Shown here piece after piece: positions 18,398-27,096 of a stretch of 64,000 bases of DNA. The position numbers and the translations under genes were made by a program. Source of the stretch: Altibacter lentus (GTDB lineage: Bacteria; Bacteroidota; Bacteroidia; Flavobacteriales; Flavobacteriaceae); the NCBI RefSeq assembly GCF_000746845.1, contig NZ_KN050846.1, positions 193,394-257,393 on the forward strand, in the 5' to 3' direction. Position 1 is the stretch's first letter, and each line of letters starts with the position of its first letter. The notes beneath the pieces were generated by a model. It ran no database searches, was not told the origin of the DNA, and saw only the letters and a list, made by a program, of their open reading frames with translations.

Positions 18398-19300
18398 ATG
18401 ACAAAAGTACGTGCCTGGATCGCTGCCGCCCGATTACGAACCTTGCCCTTGTCCGTTTCAGGAATTATTTCCGCTGCTGCTGTTGCGCTCGATGCTAACA
18501 GTTTCTCCGGGGCGATCTTTGTATTGGCTTTGGCTACCACCCTGGGATTTCAGGTGCTGTCTAATTTTGCGAATGACTATGGGGACGGCGTGAAGGGAAC
18601 CGATAACGCAGACCGTGTGGGACCCGCAAGAGCTATGCAAAGCGGATTGCTTACCGCGAAAGAACTAAAAACAGGCATGGCCGTTACTGCCGCCATCACC
18701 TTACTTTTAGCCAGTTTACTCATATTCTTAGCCTTTGGGAATGATAATTTTGTCTTGTCCTTGGTATTTTTTAATCTCGGGATCGCCGCTATTATTGCTG
18801 CTATTACGTACACTGTGGGGAAGCGTGCTTATGGTTATCGTGCTCTGGGTGATGTATTTGTTTTTATTTTCTTCGGAATGGTGGGAGTGATGGGCTGTTA
18901 CTTTCTGTTTACTCAGGAGCTTTCAAATTTTATTTTGTTGCCCGCCATCACTATTGGATTACTGAGTACCGCAGTGCTCAACTTGAACAATATGCGTGAT
19001 CGTTTGGCCGATGCAAAAGTGAATAAGAATACTCTTGCCGTAGTGTTGGGAGGCAAAAGAGTAAAGGGCTATCATACTTTGTTACTGCTTTGTGCCTTTG
19101 GATGTGCGGGTATTTATTTTTTCTTGAATGCCGAAAGATATTGGGACTATCTTCCGCTACTTGCTTTCATACCGCTGTTTTTCAACATCATCACCGTTCT
19201 AAAGAATAAAGCTCCCGCATTGCTGGACCCCGAATTAAAAAAAGTGGCGCTTAGCACTTTCTTATTTTCGGCACTGTTTTTTGCTACCCAAATCTTTTAG
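18398..19300 (+). CDS. menA: 1,4-dihydroxy-2-naphthoate polyprenyltransferase
   Basis: A 300-residue UbiA-type membrane prenyltransferase that attaches the polyprenyl chain to 1,4-dihydroxy-2-naphthoate in menaquinone synthesis. The first Asp-rich motif is NFANDYGDGVKGTDNADR and the second is NLNNMRDRLADAKVNKNT; the GPARAMQSGLL stretch between is typical of MenA. About nine membrane helices are evident. It opens a cluster with a UPF0173 hydrolase, menC, a CPBP protease and menE, all on the plus strand with short gaps, which supports the assignment over other UbiA enzymes. Confidence 0.93.
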   Translation: MTKVRAWIAAARLRTLPLSVSGIISAAAVALDANSFSGAIFVLALATTLGFQVLSNFANDYGDGVKGTDNADRVGPARAMQSGLLTAKELKTGMAVTAAITLLLASLLIFLAFGNDNFVLSLVFFNLGIAAIIAAITYTVGKRAYGYRALGDVFVFIFFGMVGVMGCYFLFTQELSNFILLPAITIGLLSTAVLNLNNMRDRLADAKVNKNTLAVVLGGKRVKGYHTLLLLCAFGCAGIYFFLNAERYWDYLPLLAFIPLFFNIITVLKNKAPALLDPELKKVALSTFLFSALFFATQIF

Positions 19301-19329
19301 ATTTATCTTTAAGAAAAAATTTCACTATC

Positions 19330-20010
19330 ATGAAAATTACATTCTACGGTCAGAACAGCTTGGCCATTGAAGTGTCCGGCACGCATGTTCTTGTCGATCC
19401 TTTTATTTCGGGAAATCCGTTATCCAAAGACAAAGTGAATATTCAAGACCTTAAGGCCGATTACATTCTATTGACCCATGCCCATCAAGATCACATTCTC
19501 GATGCAGAAGCGATCGCCAAGCGCACCGACGCTATGATTGTAAGTAACTACGAGATCGCTACACATTATGAGAACAAAGGTTTTAATGTGCACCCCATGA
19601 ATCACGGCGGTAGCTGGGACTTTGAATTTGGAAAGGTAAAGTATGTAAATGCGATCCATACAAGCTCTTTTCCCGACGGGAGTTACGGCGGACAGCCGGG
19701 CGGTTTTGTTATTGAAGGAGAGCACAAGAATATCTATATCGCCGGAGATACAGCGTTGACCATGGACATGAAACTCATCCCTATGCGTGTTTCGTTAGAC
19801 TTGGCAGTTCTCCCTATTGGCGACAATTTTACGATGGGCGTCGAAGATGCTATTTTGGCAAGCGACTTTGTAAAATGCGACAAGGTACTGGGCGTGCATT
19901 ACGATACTTTCGGGTATATAGAGATCGACCACGAAGAAGCCAAGCGAAAATTCTATGATGCGGGCAAAGACCTTATGCTTCTGGGAATTGGGGAATCTTT
20001 AGAACTTTAA
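19330..20010 (+). CDS. UPF0173 metal-dependent hydrolase (MBL fold)
   Basis: A 226-residue metallo-beta-lactamase-fold protein of the UPF0173 type. Motifs: ILLTHAHQDHILDAEAIAKR (HxHxDH), HPMNHGGSWDF, NIYIAGDTALTMDMKLI and GVHYDTFGYIEIDHEEA. It has no signal peptide. Its place inside the menaquinone cluster, 30 nt after menA, suggests it is co-transcribed with that pathway, but the family has no proven role in it. Confidence 0.9.
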   Translation: MKITFYGQNSLAIEVSGTHVLVDPFISGNPLSKDKVNIQDLKADYILLTHAHQDHILDAEAIAKRTDAMIVSNYEIATHYENKGFNVHPMNHGGSWDFEFGKVKYVNAIHTSSFPDGSYGGQPGGFVIEGEHKNIYIAGDTALTMDMKLIPMRVSLDLAVLPIGDNFTMGVEDAILASDFVKCDKVLGVHYDTFGYIEIDHEEAKRKFYDAGKDLMLLGIGESLEL

Positions 20011-20020
20011 ACTTTAATTG

Positions 20021-20045
20021 TTACCCTGAGCTTGTCGAAGGGTTC
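20021..20045. repeat. Short REP-like inverted element
   Basis: ACCCT/AGGGT arms surround GAGCTTGTCGA in the short gap between the UPF0173 gene and menC. From memory, similar CCCTGAGC-TGTCGAAGGG motifs recur between genes in flavobacterial genomes. Confidence 0.45.
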
Positions 20046-20052
20046 TATTTCC

Positions 20053-21120
20053 ATGCTAAAAGCTTCCTACTACAAACACACCCTCCGGTTTAAACGCCCC
20101 AGCGGCACGTCTAGGGGAATCCTCAATAGCAAAGAAACCTTCTATATTTCTTTGCGTGACGGGGAACGCCGGGGCATTGGAGAATGTGGGCTTCTACGCG
20201 GACTTTCAATAGACGATCGTCCGGATTATGAAGAACAACTGCAATGGACCTGCGACAACATTCACCTTGGAGAGGAGGCATTATATAAAGCGCTTACACA
20301 ATTTCCTTCCATTCAACTGGGTGTAGAAACGGCTTTTCTCTCATTGGAGGCTAAAGATCCCTTTGTTTTATTTCCTTCACAATTTACGCATGGCAAAATG
20401 CCTATACCTATTAACGGACTTGTTTGGATGGGCGATGCGTCTTTTATGAAAAAACAGATCCGTGATAAACTGAAAGCAGGTTTTAAGTGTATTAAAATGA
20501 AGATAGGAGCGATCGATTTTACGACCGAATTGGATGTGTTGAAATCGCTTCGGAAGGAATTCTCTGCTTCAGAAATAGAACTTCGTGTCGATGCTAACGG
20601 GGCATTTAGCCCTTCCGAAGCATTAGAAAAACTTAAATATTTGTCCGATCTTCAAATCCACTCCATAGAGCAACCCATAAAACAAGGACAATGGGAGGAA
20701 ATGGCACAACTTTGTGAGAACACACCACTACCCATCGCGCTCGACGAAGAACTTATTGGTATCTTCGCTTCTGAAGAAAAAAAAGCACTGCTACAAATCA
20801 TACAACCACAATATATAATACTTAAACCTAGCCTGGTGGGTGGTTTCAAAGGGAGCGATTCTTGGATAGAAATTGCCGAAAATTTAGACATAAGTTGGTG
20901 GATCACTTCGGCCTTGGAAAGTAATGTAGGATTAAACGCCATTTCACAATTCACCTTCACAAAAAATAGTAAATTGCCACAAGGTTTGGGCACCGGCAGC
21001 CTGTTTAAAAATAATATCGCATCGCCTTTAGAAGTGCGTAACGGAGCGTTGTATTATGAGACCAATGAACAGTGGGACATTACAGGCTTGGCAGCTATGG
21101 AAACCAAAACAAAAAATTGA
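20053..21120 (+). CDS. menC: o-succinylbenzoate synthase
   Basis: A 355-residue enolase-superfamily enzyme that dehydrates SHCHC to o-succinylbenzoate. The muconate-lactonising barrel shows the acid/base Lys pair in CIKMKIGAIDF, metal ligands in LRVDANGAF, IHSIEQPI and IALDEELIG, and the second catalytic Lys in IILKPSLVGGF. The start is the ATG at 20053; a TTG 21 nt upstream is in frame but lies inside the REP-like element. Flanking menA and menE make the MenC reading safer than that of a dipeptide epimerase. Confidence 0.92.
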   Translation: MLKASYYKHTLRFKRPSGTSRGILNSKETFYISLRDGERRGIGECGLLRGLSIDDRPDYEEQLQWTCDNIHLGEEALYKALTQFPSIQLGVETAFLSLEAKDPFVLFPSQFTHGKMPIPINGLVWMGDASFMKKQIRDKLKAGFKCIKMKIGAIDFTTELDVLKSLRKEFSASEIELRVDANGAFSPSEALEKLKYLSDLQIHSIEQPIKQGQWEEMAQLCENTPLPIALDEELIGIFASEEKKALLQIIQPQYIILKPSLVGGFKGSDSWIEIAENLDISWWITSALESNVGLNAISQFTFTKNSKLPQGLGTGSLFKNNIASPLEVRNGALYYETNEQWDITGLAAMETKTKN

Positions 21121-21149
21121 AAAAGAATTCCCCAATTAAACTATAATTC

Positions 21150-22106
21150 ATGTACATAAAACAAGCATTTTATTTCCTTCATGACTGGTGGCGCTATCTT
21201 TTGGGTGGCGTCCTTATTTTTATCGCATCTCAATTAGGGGCGATCCCTCTGTTGGCCTTAGTACTATTCAAAGTAATGGCGGAAGGGGGTGACCTCGCGT
21301 CGCTTGAAGACCCCAATACGCTTATGACGACCTTGGACTCTAATCTCACACTTTTTTTAATGCTGTTGAGCTTTGCGATAGGCTTGGGAGTGCTTTATCT
21401 GGTCGTGCGGTATTTTCATAAACAACCTTTTAAAACGGTTACCACCTCCCGAGAACGCACCGACTGGGGCCGTGTCTGGTTTGGTTTTGGTCTTATTGCC
21501 GTTGCAACGGTGGTGTTAACAAGCATCGATTACTATATGAATCCTGCGGACTATGTAGTGCAGTTTGATCTGGTGCCGTTCTTGATCCTTGCTGTGATCG
21601 CCATTGTCATGGTTCCTTTACAAACCAGCTTTGAGGAGTACCTGTTTCGCGGGTACTTAATGCAAGGGATTGGCGTGGGCGCAAAAAACCGATGGGTTCC
21701 GTTAGTGGTTACCTCGGTGATCTTTGGTGGGTTGCATTTTTTTAACCCTGAAGTGTCCAAAATAGGGAACATTATCATGGTCTATTATATTGGTACAGGT
21801 TTCTTTCTGGGTATCATGACCCTTATGGACGAAGGAATGGAACTGGCCCTTGGGTTCCACGCAGGGAACAATCTGGTGGCGGCTCTCCTGGTGACAGCAG
21901 ACTGGACCGTGTTTCAAACAAACTCCATATTAAAGGATGTTTCAGAACCTTCTGCAGGGGTAGATGTTATCATGCCCGTAATTATTATCTATCCAATATT
22001 TTTAGCGATCATGGCATGGAAATACGGATGGAGTGATTGGGGCGAAAAGCTCTTCGGAAAGGTAGTCCCTCCGCCAAAAGACGAAGTATACGACGAATTT
22101 GTATAG
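21150..22106 (+). CDS. CPBP family intramembrane glutamic endopeptidase
   Basis: A 318-residue membrane protein with about eight helices. CPBP (Rce1-like) motifs are present: EEYLFRGYLMQGI (EExxxR), FGGLHFFNP (FxxxH) and FHAGNN (HxxxN). Family members cleave prenylated or other membrane substrates, or work in bacteriocin immunity. The gene sits between menC and menE in one transcription unit, a placement recalled from other flavobacteria. Whether it acts on the quinone pathway is unknown. Confidence 0.9.
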   Translation: MYIKQAFYFLHDWWRYLLGGVLIFIASQLGAIPLLALVLFKVMAEGGDLASLEDPNTLMTTLDSNLTLFLMLLSFAIGLGVLYLVVRYFHKQPFKTVTTSRERTDWGRVWFGFGLIAVATVVLTSIDYYMNPADYVVQFDLVPFLILAVIAIVMVPLQTSFEEYLFRGYLMQGIGVGAKNRWVPLVVTSVIFGGLHFFNPEVSKIGNIIMVYYIGTGFFLGIMTLMDEGMELALGFHAGNNLVAALLVTADWTVFQTNSILKDVSEPSAGVDVIMPVIIIYPIFLAIMAWKYGWSDWGEKLFGKVVPPPKDEVYDEFV

Positions 22107-22114
22107 CCCTTATT

Positions 22115-23194
22115 GTGAATCCAACCCCGCACATACTCCATCCCGATTTCACCCTCAACGGACTCCACTTCGAATCTGTTGAAGAGTTGCTTGATTTTGC
22201 GGTTGAATTAGTGCGGGACGGGGATGAGCATGAGGTTGGTATTGGTAAGTTCATCCAAAAATGGTTCAACAGTAAGACGTATATTTCGGTAAAGACCTCC
22301 GGTGCGACAGGCAGGTCCAAGAAGATACGTCTCGAAAAGCAATGGATGGTCAACAGTGCCAAAGCGACAGGAACCTTCTTCAAGTTGGGTGCCAAGACAT
22401 CTGCTTTGTTATGCCTTCCTCCCAATTTTATAGCCGGTAAGATGATGTTGGTGCGTGCCATGGTATTGGGTTGGGAGCTCCATGTAGTGGCGCCCGAAAA
22501 AGATGCTCTTACGCAATACGACAACGACTACGATTTCGTAGCAATGGTTCCCTACCAGGTGATACATTCCATCAAGGCACTGGTAAAGGTCAAAAAATTG
22601 ATCATAGGTGGCGGACCCGTTTCTGCGACACTGGAAGAAAAGCTTCAGCAGGTTCCAACAGAAGCCTTTGCAACCTACGGCATGACCGAAACGAGTACGC
22701 ATATAGCCGTTCGCAGGGTCAATGGCCCGGCTCGGTCTGATATTTACGCTGCTTTACCCAATGTAAAGTTCGCTCTAGATGATCGCGGCTGTCTGGTAAT
22801 ACACGCGCCCGAGATCCTTTCAGAATCTATCGTCACCAACGATCTGGTACATTTAGAATCTCCTTCATCGTTTCGGTGGTTGGGCAGGTACGACAACCTT
22901 ATCAATTCCGGCGGGATCAAATTATTCCCCGAGAAGATCGAAGAAAAACTGTCGGCTTTTATCAAGCTTCCTTTTATCATTACTTCGGAAAAAGACCCCG
23001 AACTGGGCGAACGGGTTATCCTTATATTTGAGAGTGACCGCAGCGGCAGTATCCCCAACTACTCTGAAGCATTTGCAACATTAGACGCCTATGAACGTCC
23101 TAAAAGAGTGTATTCCATCTCAAAATTCCCTTACACCGAAACCGGGAAGATCAAAAGAGCGGATGTACTGCAGGTCATGCAGAAATATCGATAG
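22115..23194 (+). CDS. menE: o-succinylbenzoate-CoA ligase (AMP-binding)
   Basis: A 359-residue adenylate-forming enzyme that activates o-succinylbenzoate with CoA. The phosphate loop is KTSGATGRSKKIRL; the aromatic/TE motif is ATYGMTETSTHIA; the hinge is WLGRYDNLINSGGIKL and the C-terminal lysine lies in TETGKIKRADVL. It is about 100 residues shorter than typical MenE at the N-terminus, as in other Bacteroidota as far as I recall. The start is read as GTG at 22115, 8 nt after the CPBP stop; the frame is also open upstream into the CPBP gene, but that part overlaps it and is not family-like. Confidence 0.9.
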   Translation: MNPTPHILHPDFTLNGLHFESVEELLDFAVELVRDGDEHEVGIGKFIQKWFNSKTYISVKTSGATGRSKKIRLEKQWMVNSAKATGTFFKLGAKTSALLCLPPNFIAGKMMLVRAMVLGWELHVVAPEKDALTQYDNDYDFVAMVPYQVIHSIKALVKVKKLIIGGGPVSATLEEKLQQVPTEAFATYGMTETSTHIAVRRVNGPARSDIYAALPNVKFALDDRGCLVIHAPEILSESIVTNDLVHLESPSSFRWLGRYDNLINSGGIKLFPEKIEEKLSAFIKLPFIITSEKDPELGERVILIFESDRSGSIPNYSEAFATLDAYERPKRVYSISKFPYTETGKIKRADVLQVMQKYR

Positions 23195-23317
23195 TCCCAA
23201 GCGCATCCTCATCCTTTAGGTGCGTTGCCTAACTAAAAACAACGATTACCTCAATACTGGTTTTATAAGCACATCTTACAACGTAGTTTTATCCTTGAAT
23301 CATAAAACCACAACGTT

Positions 23318-23806
23318 ATGAAATCAGTAGTACTAGTGTTTATTTTTACATTGTTCACCCTTCAACTTTCGGCACAGCAAATCACGGTATCAGGCACTGT
23401 TACCGATGATGTCGGACTACCGTTGCCGGGCGTGAACATCATTGAAAAAGGAACCACTAATGGAAGTCAGACAGACTTCGATGGAAATTACAGCATTACC
23501 ACTTCGGTAGGGAGCACTTTGGTCTTTTCTTATGTAGGATTTGAGTCGCAAGAATTTAAAATTAATTCAGGAAAGAGCATTCTCAACCTTCAGATGAACG
23601 CAGGTGCACAACTGGAAGAAGTAGTTGTGACAGCTTACGGTGCAGCCGGAAGTGCAAGGAACATTCGGATTCGCGGAGCAAGATCATTACAAGGCAAAGT
23701 GTCCGGTGTTTCAGTTATACGGAAAGAACGGAAAAAATATAAACCGGTACAGAAATACCAATACAGACAACGAATCGTATGGGAGAATTCAAGAAAATAT
23801 CTTTAA
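23318..23806 (+). pseudogene. Frameshifted 5' part of a vWA-domain protein gene (carboxypeptidase-regulatory-like domain)
   Basis: The N-terminal part of a gene split by a frameshift. It encodes a signal peptide (FIFTLFTLQLSAQQ), a CarboxypepD_reg-like domain (SGTVTDDVGLPLPGVNIIEKGTTNGSQTDFDGNY is the region) and a plug-like linker (LEEVVVTAYG, IRIRGARSLQGKVSG). From about residue 137 the reading becomes low-complexity Lys/Arg/Tyr and stops at 23806. The next frame over the same bases gives the linker expected before a vWA domain (TNTDNESYGRIQEN). The shift is +1, and the six-A run at 23732-23737 is the likeliest site: with five As the two frames join as ERKNINRYRNTNTDNESYG. It may be a real mutation or a base-calling error. 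Confidence 0.75.
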
Positions 23807-25163
23807 ACGCGTAGAAACAGCACCGCTTAGTACCTTTTCGATAGATGTTGACAGAGCCGGGTATAGTAATATAAGAAGATTTATAAACAACGGTCAGGAG
23901 GTGCCCAAAGATGCAGTGAAAGTGGAGGAGATGATAAATTATTTCAATTACAACTATCCGCAGCCCGAAGGAGATGCTCCTTTTTCAATAACCACAGAGA
24001 TCGCGGCCTCACCATGGAACAGCGATGCTAAGCTTGTGCGAATTGGTCTAAGAGGCAAGGATATTTCGGCCTCAGGGATCCCTCCGTCGAACCTCGTTTT
24101 CTTATTAGATGTTTCCGGGTCTATGGAATCACCAAATAAGTTACCGCTTTTAAAATCGGCGTTGCAAGTGCTGGTTGAACAATTAAGGGCAGAGGATAAA
24201 GTGTCCATTGTTGTGTATGCGGGTGCGGCCGGATTGGTATTGTCCCCTACGTCCGGAAGTAATAAGGAGCGTATCTTGAAGGCAATTGAAGATCTTTCGG
24301 CCGGCGGATCTACTGCCGGAGGTGAAGGTATAAAACTTGCATATAAGATAGCAGAGGAGCACTTTATAACCGGAGGGAACAACAGGATAATTTTAGCTAC
24401 CGACGGCGATTTTAATGTTGGTGCGTCCAGCGATCGTGCTATGGAAGATCTAATTGTTGAAAAACGAAAAAGCGGCGTCTTTTTAACGTGTTTGGGCTTC
24501 GGGATGGGAAATTACAAAGACTCTAAAATGGAGACCCTGGCCGATAAAGGCAATGGGAATTATGCCTATATCGATACCATGCAGGAGGCGCGCAAAACAT
24601 TGGGGAGTGAGTTTTTCGGGACGCTGTATACCATAGCCAAAGATGTGAAACTACAAATTGAGTTCAACCCTAATAAGGTTCAAGCTTACCGTTTGATTGG
24701 ATATGAGAATCGCTTGCTGAATGATGAGGATTTTCAAGATGACACCAAAGATGCCGGGGAGCTGGGAAGTGGTCATACAGTGACGGCGCTGTATGAGATC
24801 ATACCGGTTGGGGTAAAGAGTATGTATGTAAAGAATGTACCTGGACTGAAATATACAAATGCCAAGTTAATCGCCAACTCTAATGAGGTTCTCACTGTAA
24901 AATTTCGGTATAAAGAACCGGATGGGGAAATAAGCAAATTGATCGAACGGACTGTTTTGGATAATGATACCCCTTTTGAAGAGGTTTCCTCCGACTTCAA
25001 ATATGCAGCTTCGGTGGCCTTATTTGGTATGCAATTGCGAAAATCTGTTTTTATCAATACTCAAAGAGCGGCAGATGTTATAGCACTTGCGGAAGCCGGA
25101 AAAGGCGACGACCCTGAAGGGTATCGCGCAGAATTTATAAGACTGGTGAAGAGTTATCAATAG
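23640..25163 (+). CDS. von Willebrand factor type A domain protein (3' part of the frameshifted gene)
   Basis: The frame that continues the gene starting at 23318. Family-like sequence begins at NESYGRIQENIFKRV and TAPLSTFSIDVDRAGYSN, followed by EEMINYFNYNYPQP, a vWA domain with the MIDAS motif DVSGSMESPNKL, and a C-terminal DUF3520-like part (AAVALFGMQLRKS is the kind of stretch; here ASVALFGMQLRKS). No plausible independent start exists: the first 50 or so residues of the open frame overlap the upstream part out of frame, and the first in-frame ATG lies inside the conserved region. Intact relatives are exported lipoprotein-like vWA proteins of unknown role. It ends with its own terminator. 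Confidence 0.8.
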   Translation: MQPEVQGTFGFAEQDHYKAKCPVFQLYGKNGKNINRYRNTNTDNESYGRIQENIFKRVETAPLSTFSIDVDRAGYSNIRRFINNGQEVPKDAVKVEEMINYFNYNYPQPEGDAPFSITTEIAASPWNSDAKLVRIGLRGKDISASGIPPSNLVFLLDVSGSMESPNKLPLLKSALQVLVEQLRAEDKVSIVVYAGAAGLVLSPTSGSNKERILKAIEDLSAGGSTAGGEGIKLAYKIAEEHFITGGNNRIILATDGDFNVGASSDRAMEDLIVEKRKSGVFLTCLGFGMGNYKDSKMETLADKGNGNYAYIDTMQEARKTLGSEFFGTLYTIAKDVKLQIEFNPNKVQAYRLIGYENRLLNDEDFQDDTKDAGELGSGHTVTALYEIIPVGVKSMYVKNVPGLKYTNAKLIANSNEVLTVKFRYKEPDGEISKLIERTVLDNDTPFEEVSSDFKYAASVALFGMQLRKSVFINTQRAADVIALAEAGKGDDPEGYRAEFIRLVKSYQ

Positions 25164-25190
25164 ACTTCATAACAGTAATTGGAAATAAAG

Positions 25191-25219
25191 AGGAGTGATG
25201 GTGTTCACTCCTTTTTTTA
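25191..25219 (+). terminator. Terminator after the vWA gene
   Basis: AGGAGTGA/TCACTCCT arms (25191-25198, 25205-25212) with a 6-nt loop and a T run on the plus strand. Confidence 0.8.
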
Positions 25220-25260
25220 TTTCTGAAATCTGTTTACTTTTAAAGGATAAAAATATCACT

Positions 25261-26577
25261 ATGAAAAAAATCCTATTACTTCTCTTGCTCGTTTCGTTAT
25301 CCCTAAATGCTCAAATTCTTTCAGAACGCGATCGTGCGACCCTAAGAGATGAGATCTTAGCAGACCGATTTACAAACTTGCTTCCTCAACTAATGGATGC
25401 CACTGATATAGATATGTGGCTGGTCATTGCCCGCGAATACAACGAAGATCCGGTGATGCGAACCATGCTGCCCGCTACCTGGTTGAATGCTCGCAGACGA
25501 ACGATCTTGGTTTTTTACAGAAATAAGGAAAAGAATACCATAGAGAAATTGGCCGTGGCACGATACGATGTTGGCGAGAACATTACATCGGCCTGGGACA
25601 AAGAAAAACAACCCGATCAATGGCAACGCCTGGTAGAGATCATAGAAGAACGAGATCCTAAACGCATTGGCATCAACACTTCTCAGTATTTCGGAATCGC
25701 AGACGGCCTCGTTCAAACCGATCATAAAGAGCTGCAGAATACTTTGCCCGAAACCTATAAGGAGCGTCTGGTTTCAGCTGAAAAATTGGCGATCGCTTGG
25801 ATCGAAACGCGTACGCAAAAGGAGATGGATCTTTACAATACCCTGGTCGCGATCACTCACGATATCATCGATGAAGCATTCTCGGCTAAAGTGATCACCC
25901 CAGGGGAAACTACTACCGATGACGTGGTCTGGTGGATGCGCCAAAAAGTTACAGATATGGGTTTGGAGACATGGTTTCATCCAACGGTGGATATTCAGCG
26001 GAATCAAGAAGCACTCAAGAGTCATATTGAATCCTTCAGTAAAGCAAAAAAAGATGCCGTGATCCAACGGGGAGACCTGCTGCATTGTGATTTTGGTATT
26101 ACCTACGTAGGCCTTAATACCGATTGTCAGCAGCACGCCTATGTGTTAAAGGAAGGAGAGACCGAAGTACCAGAATTCCTGCAACAGGCATTCTCAAAAG
26201 GGAACAGGGTACAGGATATATTTACAGCTAATTTTGAGGAAGGCAAAACAGGGAATGAAATTTTGCTCACTTCATTATCCCAGGGCAGGGAAGAAGGGTT
26301 GGAACCTTCCATATATACCCATCCGTTAGGGACCTACGGTCACAGTGCCGGGACTACCTTTGGGATGTGGGATTCACAGGAAGGAGTTCCTGTTAACGGA
26401 GATTATCCGTTACATCGCAATACTGTCTATGCGATTGAACTCAATACCACGGTCAACCTTCCCGAATGGGGAAAGGACATACGCATCATGCTGGAAGAAG
26501 CCGGTTACTTTGGCCCTAATGGCTTCCGTTATGTAAATGGAAGACAGGAAGCCATCAAGCCAATACAGGTAAGATAA
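25261..26577 (+). CDS. Exported M24 family metallopeptidase (Xaa-Pro aminopeptidase-like)
   Basis: A 438-residue protein with a signal peptide (ILLLLLLVSLSLNAQ) and a pita-bread peptidase domain. Metal-binding regions are visible at LLHCDFGITYVGLNTDC and PLGTYGHSAGTTFGMWD, with later acidic ligands in YAIELNTTVNLPEWG. M24 enzymes cleave N-terminal residues, often before proline. The start at 25261 gives a clean signal peptide; an in-frame start at 25195 lies inside the preceding terminator. Converges with the DoxX-like gene, 3 nt apart. Confidence 0.9.
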   Translation: MKKILLLLLLVSLSLNAQILSERDRATLRDEILADRFTNLLPQLMDATDIDMWLVIAREYNEDPVMRTMLPATWLNARRRTILVFYRNKEKNTIEKLAVARYDVGENITSAWDKEKQPDQWQRLVEIIEERDPKRIGINTSQYFGIADGLVQTDHKELQNTLPETYKERLVSAEKLAIAWIETRTQKEMDLYNTLVAITHDIIDEAFSAKVITPGETTTDDVVWWMRQKVTDMGLETWFHPTVDIQRNQEALKSHIESFSKAKKDAVIQRGDLLHCDFGITYVGLNTDCQQHAYVLKEGETEVPEFLQQAFSKGNRVQDIFTANFEEGKTGNEILLTSLSQGREEGLEPSIYTHPLGTYGHSAGTTFGMWDSQEGVPVNGDYPLHRNTVYAIELNTTVNLPEWGKDIRIMLEEAGYFGPNGFRYVNGRQEAIKPIQVR

Positions 26578-26580
26578 CGC

Positions 26581-27003
26581 TTATTGTTGCATCTTTAAAT
26601 ATTTGTCTACGGAATGTTTTCCGGAGCCATAGAACAGGAAGAAGATACATACAAGTAACACAATGCTGGCCAGCAAGAAGTTCCCGGTGTTAAATTCACC
26701 CAGAAAATTGATGAGCACGGCACCTATCAGTATCGGTAATTGCGCGATCACGGCCCAACGTGTCAATAATCCGAAAGCGATCAACAATCCCCCTATAAAA
26801 TGTGCGGGAGCAACGTAATGGACCGCCAGCATGCCACCGGCGTATCCTTCCAAAGGCTCAAAGAGTTCTACCAACATGGCCGCGTCTGCCATGAAATTGA
26901 TTCCTTTTATAAAAAGGAAAGCTCCTAGGGCAACGCGTACAATATCCAGCGGATAATAGGTATGCGCATTCGCCCATTTGTTTAATGACTTAATAGTACC
27001 CAT
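26581..27003 (-). CDS. DoxX-like membrane protein
   Basis: A 140-residue protein with four predicted membrane helices: IVRVALGAFLFIKGINFM, FIGGLLIAFGLLTRWAVI, LPILIGAVLINFLG and FLLASIVLLVCIFFLFYG. The pattern is that of the DoxX family. It is a distant relative of the protein at 17850. Monocistronic, facing the M24 peptidase gene. Function unknown. Confidence 0.85.
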   Translation of the reverse strand: MGTIKSLNKWANAHTYYPLDIVRVALGAFLFIKGINFMADAAMLVELFEPLEGYAGGMLAVHYVAPAHFIGGLLIAFGLLTRWAVIAQLPILIGAVLINFLGEFNTGNFLLASIVLLVCIFFLFYGSGKHSVDKYLKMQQ

Positions 27004-27096
27004 GATTGAAAAGGTTGTGTGTTAGACTACCATAAGGTACTCATAATTAGAATAATAAAGAAATTTTTATAAATTTATTCTGAAGGTTACGCGGGA

